The notes below the pieces were generated by a model. The model was given only the letters and a program-made list of their open reading frames with translations, did not search any database and had not been told where the DNA came from. A stretch of 64,000 nt of DNA, taken from the NCBI RefSeq assembly GCF_003149515.1, contig NZ_CP029145.1, forward strand, positions 4,960,001 to 5,024,000. Reading direction: 5' to 3'. The translations under genes and the position numbers were made by a program. Of the stretch, positions 40,401-49,481 are shown piece after piece (position 1 is the first letter of the stretch; each line of letters begins with the position of its first letter). Origin of the DNA: Hymenobacter nivis (GTDB taxonomy: Bacteria; Bacteroidota; Bacteroidia; Cytophagales; Hymenobacteraceae).

Positions 40401-41621
40401 ATGCTCTATTACCTCTTCCGCTACCTCCACGAACATTTTCACGTGCCCGGCACCGGGGTGTTTCAGTACACCACGTTCCGGGCCGGCCTGGCGGTAGTGA
40501 TTTCGCTGCTCATCGCCCAGTTTTTTGGCGGTCGCCTCATTCGATTGCTCCAGAAGAAGCAGGTGGGCGAAAGCATCCGCGACCTGGGTTTGCAGGGCCA
40601 GAATGAAAAAAAAGGCACCCCCACAATGGGCGGCCTCATCATTCTGTTAGCTATTCTGGTGCCGGTGCTGCTGCTGGCCCGGCTGCGCAACATCTATATT
40701 ATCCTCATGCTGCTGAGCACGGTGTGGCTTGGGCTGATTGGCTTCCTCGACGACTACATCAAGGTTTTCCGCAAGAACAAGGAGGGCCTGAGCGGGCGCT
40801 TCAAGGTGCTGGGCCAGGTGGGGCTGGGCCTTACGGTGGGTTGGGTGCTGTTTTTCTCGAACGAGGTGACCGTGCGCCAGTACCTGCTGCCCAACGGGGC
40901 CCTGTCGGAAGTGGACGCCAGTAAGGTGTACCACGACGTGCACCTGATGATTACCACCGTGCCGTTCATGAAAAATAACGAGCTGAACTACGGCGACTTA
41001 TTCGCTAACGCCGGCACGTTCTTCAACGGCCTGTATGCCATCTTCTACATCCCAATTGTCATCTTCCTGATAACGGCCGTCAGCAACGGGGCTAACATCA
41101 CCGACGGCCTCGACGGGCTGGCGGCCGGCACGTCGGCCATCATCGGCATTACGTTGGCTATCTTCGCCTTTGTCAGCGGCAATGCCTTACTGGCTGATTA
41201 TCTGGACGTCATGTTCATCCCGGATTCGGGCGAGCTGGTTATTTTCTGCACGGCGTTCGTGGGGGCCTGCATTGGATTTCTGTGGTACAATTCGTACCCC
41301 GCGCAGGTATTCATGGGCGATACCGGCTCGCTGGCCCTGGGCGGCATTATCGCCGTGCTGGCCCTCATCGTGCGCAAAGAGTTGCTAATCCCCATTCTTT
41401 GTGGCGTGTTTCTCATTGAAAACCTGTCGGTTATCCTCCAGGTCGGCTACTTTAAATATACCAAGCGCAAGTACGGCGAAGGCCGCCGCATCCTGCGCAT
41501 GTCGCCGTTGCACCACCATTACCAGAAGCTGGGTTACCACGAGTCCAAAATCGTATCGCGGTTTTGGATTGTGGGTATTATGCTGGCCGTCATCACGTTG
41601 GTAACCCTCAAGCTGCGCTAA
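40401..41621 (+). CDS. mraY: phospho-MurNAc-pentapeptide transferase MraY
   Basis: A 406-residue integral membrane enzyme that transfers phospho-MurNAc-pentapeptide to undecaprenyl phosphate, making lipid I. About ten helices. EKKGTPTMGGLIILLAI, GFLDDYIKV (Asp pair), NITDGLDGLAAG and the C-terminal MSPLHHHYQKLGYHESKIV are classical MraY motifs. The insert around residues 155-210 is larger than in E. coli (360 residues), common in Bacteroidota. Start ATG 40401; two codons before it a TTG is possible. The stop is two bases ahead of murD. Confidence 0.95.
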   Translation: MLYYLFRYLHEHFHVPGTGVFQYTTFRAGLAVVISLLIAQFFGGRLIRLLQKKQVGESIRDLGLQGQNEKKGTPTMGGLIILLAILVPVLLLARLRNIYIILMLLSTVWLGLIGFLDDYIKVFRKNKEGLSGRFKVLGQVGLGLTVGWVLFFSNEVTVRQYLLPNGALSEVDASKVYHDVHLMITTVPFMKNNELNYGDLFANAGTFFNGLYAIFYIPIVIFLITAVSNGANITDGLDGLAAGTSAIIGITLAIFAFVSGNALLADYLDVMFIPDSGELVIFCTAFVGACIGFLWYNSYPAQVFMGDTGSLALGGIIAVLALIVRKELLIPILCGVFLIENLSVILQVGYFKYTKRKYGEGRRILRMSPLHHHYQKLGYHESKIVSRFWIVGIMLAVITLVTLKLR

Positions 41622-41623
41622 TT

Positions 41624-42994
41624 ATGAACATTGTCATCCTTGGCGCGGCCGAAAGTGGGGTAGGGGCAGCGTTGCTGGCGCAGGCCAAGGGCCACGCCGT
41701 ATTCGTGTCGGACCGCGGCACCATTCAGGTCGGCTACCGCGAGAAGCTGGCCCGGGCCGGGATTGAGTTTGAGGAAAACCAGCACACGCTGGCGCGGGTT
41801 CTGGCCGCCGACGAGGTAATTAAAAGCCCCGGCATTCCCGAGAAAGCGCCGGTCATCCAGTCCCTGCGCGAGCAGAAAACACCGATTATCTCCGAGATAG
41901 AGTTCGCGGGCCGCTACACCAAGGCCAAGTGCATCTGCATTACCGGCACTAACGGCAAAACCACGACTACGCTGCTTACCTACCACCTGCTAAAGGAGGC
42001 AGGCCTGAAAGTGGGCCTGGGCGGTAACGTGGGCCGCAGCTTTGCCGAGCAGGTTATTGCTGATGAGTACGACTATTACGTGTTGGAAATTAGTAGCTTC
42101 CAGCTCGATGATACCCACGAGTTCCGGCCTTGGATTGCCGTGCTGCTCAACATCACCCCCGACCACCTCGACCGCTACAACTACTCGCTGAGCGAGTACG
42201 CCCACGCCAAGCTGCGCATCGCCCGCAAGCAAGACAGCAGCGGCTATTTTATTTACAACGCCGACGATGAGAACATCACGCGCTACTTCCAGGCCGCGCT
42301 GCGGCCGGTGATGAAAATGCCGTTTGGCCTGGAGCGCCGGCCCGACCTGCACCTGGCGGGCTACTACAAAGCGGCGACGCAGCTCTGCGTGGACCTGCTG
42401 CCCGGCTACTATAGCAAAACGGAAATAATCAGCACGGCGCAGTCGCCGCTCATCGGCCAGCACAACCGCCAGAACGTGCTGGCGGCCGTGCTGGCCGCGC
42501 GCGTGGCGGGCGTCGGCATCGCTCAGATCGAAGGGGCCCTGGCCACCTTCCGAAACGCCGACCACCGGTTGCAATCCCTGGGCGTAATTGCTGGCGTGGA
42601 GTACATTAACGACAGCAAAGCCACCAACGTGGAAGCCGCCTGGTACGCCCTTGGAGGCCTTAAATCCCAAATTGTGTGGATTGCCGGGGGCACCGACAAG
42701 GGTAATGATTACTCACCGCTCGTGGACCTGGCCCGCCAAAAAGTTAGGGCCCTTGTCTGCCTGGGGGTGGACAATGCCAAGCTGCGCGCCGCGTTTGAGG
42801 GCGTGGTACCGCACGTGGAGGAAACCCAAAGCATGGCCGATGCGGTGCGCCGCGCCGGGGCCCTGGCGCAACCCGGCGATGTGGTGCTGCTCTCGCCCTG
42901 CTGCGCCAGCTTCGATCTGTTCGAAAATTACGAAGACCGCGGCCGCCAGTTTGCCGCCGCCGTGCAGGAATTGCACTCGTCTGAATCTGCGTAA
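41624..42994 (+). CDS. murD: UDP-MurNAc-L-alanine:D-glutamate ligase MurD
   Basis: A 456-residue Mur ligase that adds D-Glu. The Rossmann-like N-terminus reads MNIVILGAAESGVGAALLA, the ATP loop GTNGKTTTT lies at 108-116, and VLEISSFQLDD and LNITPDHLDRY follow. NDSKATNVEAAWYAL and LLSPCCASFDLFENYEDRG mark the C-terminal domain. Length and order are normal. Start ATG 41624 is two bases after the mraY stop. Confidence 0.95.
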   Translation: MNIVILGAAESGVGAALLAQAKGHAVFVSDRGTIQVGYREKLARAGIEFEENQHTLARVLAADEVIKSPGIPEKAPVIQSLREQKTPIISEIEFAGRYTKAKCICITGTNGKTTTTLLTYHLLKEAGLKVGLGGNVGRSFAEQVIADEYDYYVLEISSFQLDDTHEFRPWIAVLLNITPDHLDRYNYSLSEYAHAKLRIARKQDSSGYFIYNADDENITRYFQAALRPVMKMPFGLERRPDLHLAGYYKAATQLCVDLLPGYYSKTEIISTAQSPLIGQHNRQNVLAAVLAARVAGVGIAQIEGALATFRNADHRLQSLGVIAGVEYINDSKATNVEAAWYALGGLKSQIVWIAGGTDKGNDYSPLVDLARQKVRALVCLGVDNAKLRAAFEGVVPHVEETQSMADAVRRAGALAQPGDVVLLSPCCASFDLFENYEDRGRQFAAAVQELHSSESA

Positions 42995-43024
42995 ATCAAT
43001 TATAATCTGCAAAATCTGCGATTT

Positions 43025-44227
43025 ATGGAACCCACTTTCCGCCCCAACTGGCTCCAGCGCAACCTCAAGGGGGACCCCATTTTATGGGCCATTGTGCTGA
43101 TTTTTTCCGTCATCAGCATCGCCGTGGTGTACTCGGCCACCGGCACGCTGGCCTACCGCAACGAGCTGCGCGGCCGGCCCGGCTCGGCGGAAATGATTGT
43201 GCTTAAGCACAGTGGGCTCATCTTCATGGGTTTGGCGCTAATGTGGCTGGCGCACCGCGTGGACTACCGGCACTACTCGCGGCTGTCACTCTACGCGCTG
43301 CTGATTTCGGTACCGCTGCTGCTGTTCACGTTTTTCGTGGGCGGCACCACCCTCAACGACGCCTCGCGCTGGCTCACCATCCCGGTCATCCACCTCACCT
43401 TTCAACCCTCCGACCTGGCCAAGCTGGCCCTGATTTCGCACCTGGCCAGCATGCTCAGCCGCCGCCAGCAGCACCTGCACGATTTCAAGTCCACGCTGCT
43501 GCCGGTGATGCTGTGGGTGGGCGTCATCTGCGGCCTCATCATCCTCAGTAACGCGTCCACGGCCCTGCTGCTGTTTGCTACTTGCATGCTGCTGATGTTC
43601 ATCGGGCGCGTGCCGCTCAAGCAAATGGCCGTGATGGTGGCCATCGGCGTGGTGCTGGGCGGCGCGGGCCTGGCCGCTGGCCAGCGCCTGGGCACCGTGA
43701 TGTCGCGCGTGTCGAGCTTCTCCGACCCCACCAAGAAGACGCCGTTCCAGCTGGAGCACAGCTACATCGCCATTGCCACCGGCGGCGTGGCCGGCAAGGG
43801 CCCCGGCAAAAGCACTGAGCGCAACATTCTGCCCCACCCGTATTCCGACTTCATTTTCGCCATCATCATCGAGGAATACGGCCTGCTGGGCGGGGCCGTG
43901 GTGCTGCTGCTATACTTAGCGCTGCTGTATCGGGGCCTGAAAACGGTGATGAATAGCTACGGCGCCTTTGGGGGCCTGCTCTCGGCGGGCCTCAGCTTCA
44001 GCCTGGTGCTGCAAGCGCTGGTGAATATGGGCGTGGCCGTGGGCCTGGGGCCCATCACGGGCCTGCCGCTGCCGCTGCTGAGCATGGGTGGTACCTCCCT
44101 GATTTTCACCGGTATTAGCATCGGCATCATCCTGGCCGTGAGCCGGGGCGAACCTGAAATTCGTCCCGTCGTGGGCTCCGATCCCGACGCGCCCCGCATC
44201 CCGCGCCAAAACCCGTCGTATACCTAA
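43025..44227 (+). CDS. ftsW: SEDS glycosyltransferase FtsW
   Basis: A 400-residue polytopic SEDS protein that polymerises lipid II at the septum with FtsI. About ten membrane helices. The family motifs are visible: DASRWLTIPVIHLTFQPSD, FQLEHSYIAIATGGVAGKGP, DFIFAIIIEEYGLLGG (catalytic Asp region) and GPITGLPLPLLSMGGTS. The C-terminal 20 residues are polar and Pro-rich. Start ATG 43025, 30 bases after murD. An AT-rich foreign-looking coding stretch follows before murG. Confidence 0.94.
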   Translation: MEPTFRPNWLQRNLKGDPILWAIVLIFSVISIAVVYSATGTLAYRNELRGRPGSAEMIVLKHSGLIFMGLALMWLAHRVDYRHYSRLSLYALLISVPLLLFTFFVGGTTLNDASRWLTIPVIHLTFQPSDLAKLALISHLASMLSRRQQHLHDFKSTLLPVMLWVGVICGLIILSNASTALLLFATCMLLMFIGRVPLKQMAVMVAIGVVLGGAGLAAGQRLGTVMSRVSSFSDPTKKTPFQLEHSYIAIATGGVAGKGPGKSTERNILPHPYSDFIFAIIIEEYGLLGGAVVLLLYLALLYRGLKTVMNSYGAFGGLLSAGLSFSLVLQALVNMGVAVGLGPITGLPLPLLSMGGTSLIFTGISIGIILAVSRGEPEIRPVVGSDPDAPRIPRQNPSYT

Positions 44228-44234
44228 TTCTGAA

Positions 44235-44444
44235 TTGCTTCCAATAGCTGAGTATGGAGGCTTGAGGTTCGAAATTGAGAACGATTCAACGGTTGGAGCT
44301 TACTTATATGTTTATCGGAATGGGAGCACCTTGTTCGATTATCTTCAAAACACTGAACTAGATGCTAAAGATTTTGCGCTCGAGGAATTCGGCGTTCCAT
44401 TGCATTTATGGCGATTAGAAGAATCAAATTTTGCGGCCGTGAAT
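44235..44444 (+). CDS. AT-rich small coding stretch fused in frame ahead of murG
   Basis: About 70 codons from TTG 44235 (LLPIAEYGGLRFEIENDST) are open and continue without a stop into murG. GC is roughly 43 percent against well above 60 percent around it. The predicted peptide has a compact alpha/beta look: YGGLRFEIEN, GAYLYVYRNGSTLFDYLQNT, ELDAKDFALEEFGVPLHLWR. It resembles orphan small proteins I believe occur in Hymenobacter-like genomes, without a known function. No signal or membrane helix. It may be a free small protein that lost its stop, an N-terminal extension of MurG, or an inserted remnant. Not certain to be translated. Confidence 0.4.
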
Positions 44445-45545
44445 ATGTCTAATCCACTTCGCGTCATCATCAGCGGCGGCGGCACCGGCGGGCACATTTT
44501 CCCGGCGGTGGCCATTGCCAACGAGCTGCGCCGCCGCCACCCCGACGCGGCCATCCTCTTCGTGGGCGCCAACGGCCGCATGGAAATGACGCGCGTGCCC
44601 GAGGCCGGCTACGACATTGTGGGCCTCGACATCAGCGGTTTGCAACGCCGCCTCACGCCCCAAAACCTGTTGTTTCCAGTGAAGGTATTCCGTTCGGTAC
44701 GCCGGGCCGGCAAGCTCATTGAGGACTTCCTGCCCGACGCCGTGGTGGGCGTGGGCGGCTACGCTTCGGCACCGGTGCTGCTGGCCGCTGCCAGCCGCGC
44801 CATCCCGTCACTCATCCAGGAGCAAAACTCCTACGCGGGCCTGGTTAACAAGCTGTTGGGCCGTCGGGTGGCGTGCATTTGCGTGGCCTACGAGGGTATG
44901 GAGAAGTTCTTTCCCGCTGATAAGCTGGTGCTCACCGGCAACCCCGTGCGGGCCGAAATCGTGGGCGGCAACCGGGCTGAAGCCTTGGCTTTTTTCGGCC
45001 TCGACCCAGCCAAGAAAACGCTACTTGTGGTAGGTGGTAGCCTGGGGGCCCGTACCCTCAACCTGGCCACGGCCGCCGCCCTACCGCGCCTGCAAGCCGC
45101 CGGCGTGCAGCTGCTCTGGCAAACCGGCAAGCTCTACTACCCCGAGGCCAAGCAGCAGGCCGCCCCTTACGCCGCTGGCGGCCTGTACGCCTACGAGTTC
45201 ATCCGGCGCATGGACCTGGCCTATGCCGCCGCCGACGTGGTGGTGAGCCGCGCCGGGGCCTTGTCGGTGAGCGAGTTGGCACTTACAGGCAAGGCCTGCA
45301 TCCTGGTGCCATCGCCCAACGTGGCCGAAGACCACCAAACCAAAAACGCCCTGGCCCTAGTAGGTAAAGGCGCCGCCGTGCTCATTACCGACGCCCACGC
45401 CGCCGAGCGTCTCTACGACGAAGCCCTGCGCCTGCTGGCCGACGAGCCCCGCCAGCAGCAGCTGCAAGCGCGGGTACTTGAGCTGGCCCGACCCGATGCT
45501 ACCACGGCCATTGTTGACGAATTATTGAAATTAATTAAAAATTAA
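44445..45545 (+). CDS. murG: UDP-GlcNAc:lipid I N-acetylglucosaminyltransferase MurG
   Basis: A 366-residue GT28 glycosyltransferase at the inner face of the membrane that makes lipid II. GGGTGGHIFPA at 10-20, VGVGGYASAPVLLAA, QEQNSYAGLVNKLLG and VSRAGALSVSELAL are typical. Start ATG 44445 (MSNPLRVIISGGGTGGH) is the normal family start. The frame is open for another 70 codons upstream into an AT-rich stretch, so an extended form of about 436 residues starting at TTG 44235 cannot be excluded. murC follows after 69 bases. Confidence 0.94.
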   Translation: MSNPLRVIISGGGTGGHIFPAVAIANELRRRHPDAAILFVGANGRMEMTRVPEAGYDIVGLDISGLQRRLTPQNLLFPVKVFRSVRRAGKLIEDFLPDAVVGVGGYASAPVLLAAASRAIPSLIQEQNSYAGLVNKLLGRRVACICVAYEGMEKFFPADKLVLTGNPVRAEIVGGNRAEALAFFGLDPAKKTLLVVGGSLGARTLNLATAAALPRLQAAGVQLLWQTGKLYYPEAKQQAAPYAAGGLYAYEFIRRMDLAYAAADVVVSRAGALSVSELALTGKACILVPSPNVAEDHQTKNALALVGKGAAVLITDAHAAERLYDEALRLLADEPRQQQLQARVLELARPDATTAIVDELLKLIKN

Positions 45546-45614
45546 AGCGGCTTAGTTTTAGCGAAACTTATTTTTTACCTCGCGGGACTTTGCGCGAAAT
45601 TTATTAATTACCAC

Positions 45615-47015
45615 TTGGACCAATTTCCGTACATCTTCTTTCTGGGCATCGGGGGCATTGGCATGTCGGCGCTGGCGCGGTGGTTTCGCGCCAACGGCCA
45701 CCAAGTCAGCGGCTACGATAAAACCGCGACGCCGCTCACGCAAGCCCTGGAGGCCGAAGGAATTGCCGTGCACTACGCCGATGTAGTAGAGAATATTCCG
45801 GCGGCGGTGCGGGAAAATAAAGCGCAAACACTGGTCGTGCTCACGCCCGCCATTCCGGCCGACAGCCGCGAGTGGGCCTGGTTACGAGCCGAGGGCTACG
45901 ATATCCGCAAGCGCAGCCAAGTGCTGGGCGTACTCACGCAGGGCCGGCGCACGATTGCGGTGGCCGGCACCCACGGCAAAACCACCACCAGCAGCATGGT
46001 GGCCCACCTGCTGCACCACGCCGGCCACGACGCTGGCGCCTTCCTGGGCGGTATCGCCGTGAACCTGGGCAGCAACCTGCTGCTGCCGCAGTCGCCCGGG
46101 GCCCCCGTGGTGGTGGAGGCCGACGAGTATGACCGCAGCTTCCTCACGCTGCGCCCCGACGTGGCCATCGTGACCAGCACCGACGCCGACCACCTCGATA
46201 TTTACGGCACTCAAGGGGCCCTGATTGAATCGTTTCGGCAGTTCGTGGGGCAAATCAAGCCTGGCGGCACGCTGCTCGTCAACCACACGGCCGACCCTAG
46301 CGTGGCCGCGGCCGCGTCGGCCGGTACCCGCGTCATTCACTACGGCTTAGCAGCTGCACCGGGCCGTGAATTATTCGCCGCCCACGTGACAGCCCAAGGG
46401 CAAGAATTTTACTTCGACCTGCACGGGCCCCTGGGGCCCGTGCCCGGCCTGGCGCTGGCCGTGCCCGGCTTCCACAACGTGGAAAATATGCTGGCCGCCG
46501 CCGCCGTAGCGCAAATTGAAGGCCTGGACGCGGCGCAAATAACGGCCGCTGTGGCCGCCTACAGGGGCGTGAAGCGGCGGTTTGAATTTGTGGCGACGGG
46601 CCCCCAGGGGCAGGTTTATTTGGACGACTACGCCCACCACCCACGCGAAATTGAGGCGTTCTTGCGTTCGGTGCGGGCGCTGTACCCGGGGCGGCGGTTG
46701 CGGGTAGTGTTCCAACCCCACTTATTCACCCGCACCCGCGATTTTGCCGAAGGCTTTGCGCAGAGTTTAAGTATTGCAGATGAGGTAATTCTGTTGGATA
46801 TTTACCCCGCCCGCGAGCTGCCGCTGCCCGGTGTCACGTCGGATATTATCTTGGCTGGCATTACCAGTCCGCTCAAATCCATTCAAACCAAGGCCCAGGT
46901 GCTGGCCGGGGCCCAAACCGACCCGCTCGAAGTGCTGGCCACGGTGGGCGCTGGCGACATTGATACCCTCGTGCCGGAATTAAAGTTGATTTTTACTGAG
47001 CGTTGGAAAAATTAA
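45615..47015 (+). CDS. murC: UDP-MurNAc:L-alanine ligase MurC
   Basis: A 466-residue Mur ligase that adds the first L-Ala. IFFLGIGGIGMSALARWF is the N-terminal fold, AGTHGKTTTSS (GTHGKTT at 118-124) the ATP loop, VEADEYDRSFL and TSTDADHLDIYG further signatures, and DDYAHHPREI the C-terminal motif. Start is TTG 45615 (MDQFPYIFFLGIGG); no ATG or GTG precedes it, and the next Met is within the Rossmann fold. Position after murG is normal in this phylum. Confidence 0.95.
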   Translation: MDQFPYIFFLGIGGIGMSALARWFRANGHQVSGYDKTATPLTQALEAEGIAVHYADVVENIPAAVRENKAQTLVVLTPAIPADSREWAWLRAEGYDIRKRSQVLGVLTQGRRTIAVAGTHGKTTTSSMVAHLLHHAGHDAGAFLGGIAVNLGSNLLLPQSPGAPVVVEADEYDRSFLTLRPDVAIVTSTDADHLDIYGTQGALIESFRQFVGQIKPGGTLLVNHTADPSVAAAASAGTRVIHYGLAAAPGRELFAAHVTAQGQEFYFDLHGPLGPVPGLALAVPGFHNVENMLAAAAVAQIEGLDAAQITAAVAAYRGVKRRFEFVATGPQGQVYLDDYAHHPREIEAFLRSVRALYPGRRLRVVFQPHLFTRTRDFAEGFAQSLSIADEVILLDIYPARELPLPGVTSDIILAGITSPLKSIQTKAQVLAGAQTDPLEVLATVGAGDIDTLVPELKLIFTERWKN

Positions 47016-47127
47016 TTAATTCAGCAGCGCTAAACGCTTGACTTGATAAAGTTAAAATTATCATCCAATTTTTAAATCCTGTGAAGCGTAATAATTAATT
47101 TATTCCTTCGATTTTTCGCCACTATTC

Positions 47128-47886
47128 ATGCACCGCACCGTTCGGAATTTTTCAGTTGTTTTTGTCTGCCTCCTGGTGCTGGGCGGGTTGGGTGTGTTCG
47201 CGGCTGTGCGCCAGGCCCACCGGCCGGTAGGGGCCGTGGACGTGCGTATCGCCAACGAGTTTGATAACTACTTCATCAGCGAGCGGGGCGTGACGGCCCT
47301 GCTCACCAAGGGCGGGCAGGAGCCGGTGCTGGGCACCCGCCCCGAGGGCCCCCGGCTGCGCGAGCTGGAAGCCCGCCTCGCTGCCCACCCGTTCGTGCGC
47401 ACCGCCCAGGTGTACCGCGACCTGTCCGGCGACCTGCACGCCGACGTGACCCAGAACCGCCCCATTGCCCGCCTCACGCACCCCGACGCCCGCCTCGATA
47501 CCTACGTAGATGCCGCTGGCCAGCCGCTGCCGCTTTCGCCCCTCTATACGGCGCGAGTGGCCACGGTGGCCCGGCCGGGTGGGGCGGCCTTGCCGGCCGA
47601 TTTTTTTCAGGACAGCACGGGGCAACGCTGCCTCGGGTTTCTCCGTTTCGTGGACGAACACCCCTTTTGGCGGGCGCAGGTAGCAGAGGTAATAATTGGG
47701 GCTGACGGCCGCTTATCTTTCACCCAACAGGTGGGTGACCAGCGCGTGGAATTCGGGCCCCCGGATAACATTCCCGAGAAATTCGCTAAGCTTATGGTAT
47801 TTTACCGCCAAATTCCATCAGTCCTCGGTTGGGACACCTACCACCGCGTGAACGTGGAGTATCAGAATCAAATCATTTGCGAATAG
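47128..47886 (+). CDS. ftsQ: cell division protein FtsQ
   Basis: A 252-residue bitopic protein. The membrane helix lies at residues 7-26 (NFSVVFVCLLVLGGLGVFAA). A POTRA-like domain follows (VDVRIANEFDNYFISERGVTALL to FVRTAQVYRDLSGDLHADVTQN), then the FtsQ/DivIB beta domain with LTHPDARLDTYVDAAGQPLPL and the C-terminal VEYQNQIICE. It would scaffold FtsL and hold the septal synthase. The AT-rich gap of 112 bases before it contains no clear promoter. Start ATG 47128. Confidence 0.9.
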   Translation: MHRTVRNFSVVFVCLLVLGGLGVFAAVRQAHRPVGAVDVRIANEFDNYFISERGVTALLTKGGQEPVLGTRPEGPRLRELEARLAAHPFVRTAQVYRDLSGDLHADVTQNRPIARLTHPDARLDTYVDAAGQPLPLSPLYTARVATVARPGGAALPADFFQDSTGQRCLGFLRFVDEHPFWRAQVAEVIIGADGRLSFTQQVGDQRVEFGPPDNIPEKFAKLMVFYRQIPSVLGWDTYHRVNVEYQNQIICE

Positions 47887-47970
47887 TAATTCGCTGATAT
47901 ATACTTACATTGGGCGCAAGTCCAGTATTTTTTCTTCCCGCCCCCACTGCTTTCGCCAGGCACCTCTCTC

Positions 47971-49365
47971 ATGCAACAGGATAAAATCGTCGTCGGGCTC
48001 GACATCGGCACCACAAAAATTTGCGCCCTGGTAGGCCGCAAAAACGAATTCGGTAAACTAGAAATTCTGGGCATGGGCAAGGCCGTGTCGGAAGGCGTTT
48101 CGCGGGGGATTGTGCTTAACATCGATAAGACGGTGGACGCCATTCGCCGGGCCATTCGGCAAGCCGAGGAGCAGTCGGGCATCAGCATCGGCGTGGTGAA
48201 CGTGGGCATTGCCGGGCAGCACATCAAAAGCCTGCGCCACAACGGCAGCATCACGCGCAACTCGGCCGATACCATCGGCCCCGACGATGTGAACCGCCTC
48301 ACCCAGGATATGTACCGGCTCGTGACGCAGCCTGGCTCGCAAATCATCCACGTAATGCCCCAGGATTACAAGGTGGATTACGAGGAGGGTATTGTGGACC
48401 CGGTGGGCTACGAGGGCGTGCGGTTGGAGGGCAACTTCCACATTATCACGGCCCAGAGCACGGCCATCAACAACATTAACAAGTGCGTAACCAAGGCGGG
48501 GCTGGAAATCGCCGACCTCATCCTGGAGCCACTGGCCAGCGCCATGTCTATTCTCTCGGAAGAGGAAAAGGAAGCAGGCGTGGCCCTGATTGACATCGGG
48601 GGCGGCACCACCGACCTGGCCATTTTTAAGGATGGTATTATCCGCCACGCGGCGGTGCTGCCGTTCGGGGGCAATATTATCACCCAGGATATCAAACAGG
48701 GTTGCAACGTGGCCCCCGGCCAAGCCGAGCAGCTAAAGGTGAAGTTCGGCAAAGCTATTGCCGAGGAAGCCAGCGACCATGAAATCGTGAGCATCCCCGG
48801 CCTGCCCAACCGCCCGCCCAAGGAGGTTTCGCTGAAAAACCTGGCTTACATCATCGAGGCCCGGATGTCGGAAATTATGGAGCTGGTATACGCCGAGATT
48901 TACCGCATGGGCCTGCACGACCAGCTTTCGGCTGGCATCGTGCTCACCGGCGGCGGCTCGCAACTGCAAAATTTGGAGCAGCTGACGGAATACATCACTG
49001 GCTTGGATACTCGCATTGGCTACCCCAACCAGCACTTGGGCAAGAGCCGTATCGAGGCTGTAAAATCGCCGATGTACGCCACCACCGTGGGCCTCGTGCT
49101 TTCGGGCTACCAAGGCCTGGAAGAGCGCAGCCCCCGCTCGTTATTCGACGGAGAGCCTAGCGCCTACGTAGTGTCGCCCGCCGCGATGCCCGCCGCCCCG
49201 GCGCCACAGGTAGTTTTGCCGGCGCGCCCGGTGGCGGCCCCCGCTCCGGCTCCCGAGCCCAAAAAAGAGCCCAAGCAGCCCAGCCGCGCCGCTGGTTTCT
49301 TCAAGGATATTCTCAGCCGCACTAAAGGGCTGCTGATTGACGACTACGACGATAAATCTTACTAA
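47971..49365 (+). CDS. ftsA: cell division protein FtsA
   Basis: A 464-residue actin-like ATPase that ties FtsZ filaments to the membrane. VGLDIGTTKICALVGRKN is the phosphate-1 motif, followed by the 1C domain (VSEGVSRGIVLNIDKTVDAI), VALIDIGGGTTDLAIF (phosphate 2) and GIVLTGGGSQLQNLEQLT (adenosine motif). After a Pro/Ala-rich linker at about 395-435 the C-terminus FFKDILSRTKGLLIDDYD is an amphipathic helix for membrane binding. Start ATG 47971. ftsZ follows behind an AT-rich inverted spacer. Confidence 0.95.
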   Translation: MQQDKIVVGLDIGTTKICALVGRKNEFGKLEILGMGKAVSEGVSRGIVLNIDKTVDAIRRAIRQAEEQSGISIGVVNVGIAGQHIKSLRHNGSITRNSADTIGPDDVNRLTQDMYRLVTQPGSQIIHVMPQDYKVDYEEGIVDPVGYEGVRLEGNFHIITAQSTAINNINKCVTKAGLEIADLILEPLASAMSILSEEEKEAGVALIDIGGGTTDLAIFKDGIIRHAAVLPFGGNIITQDIKQGCNVAPGQAEQLKVKFGKAIAEEASDHEIVSIPGLPNRPPKEVSLKNLAYIIEARMSEIMELVYAEIYRMGLHDQLSAGIVLTGGGSQLQNLEQLTEYITGLDTRIGYPNQHLGKSRIEAVKSPMYATTVGLVLSGYQGLEERSPRSLFDGEPSAYVVSPAAMPAAPAPQVVLPARPVAAPAPAPEPKKEPKQPSRAAGFFKDILSRTKGLLIDDYDDKSY

Positions 49366-49481
49366 ATCATTTAACAATTATCATTTATCATTTAACAACT
49401 GACATTTTTATTTATGGGCCCCCACGGGCATCCACGAGCGAAAATGTTAAATGTTAACTGCTAAATGTTAAATGAATTCAT
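49366..49481. repeat. AT-rich inverted spacer between ftsA and ftsZ
   Basis: ATCATTTAACAATTATC and CATTTATCATTTAACAACTG on the left face GTTAAATGTTAACTGC and TAAATGTTAAATG on the right, partly complementary, around the GC-rich core GGGCCCCCACGGGC. The build equals the spacers at 20940 and 35320 but the AT unit differs (CATTTAAC rather than AATTAAAA). Confidence 0.6.
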
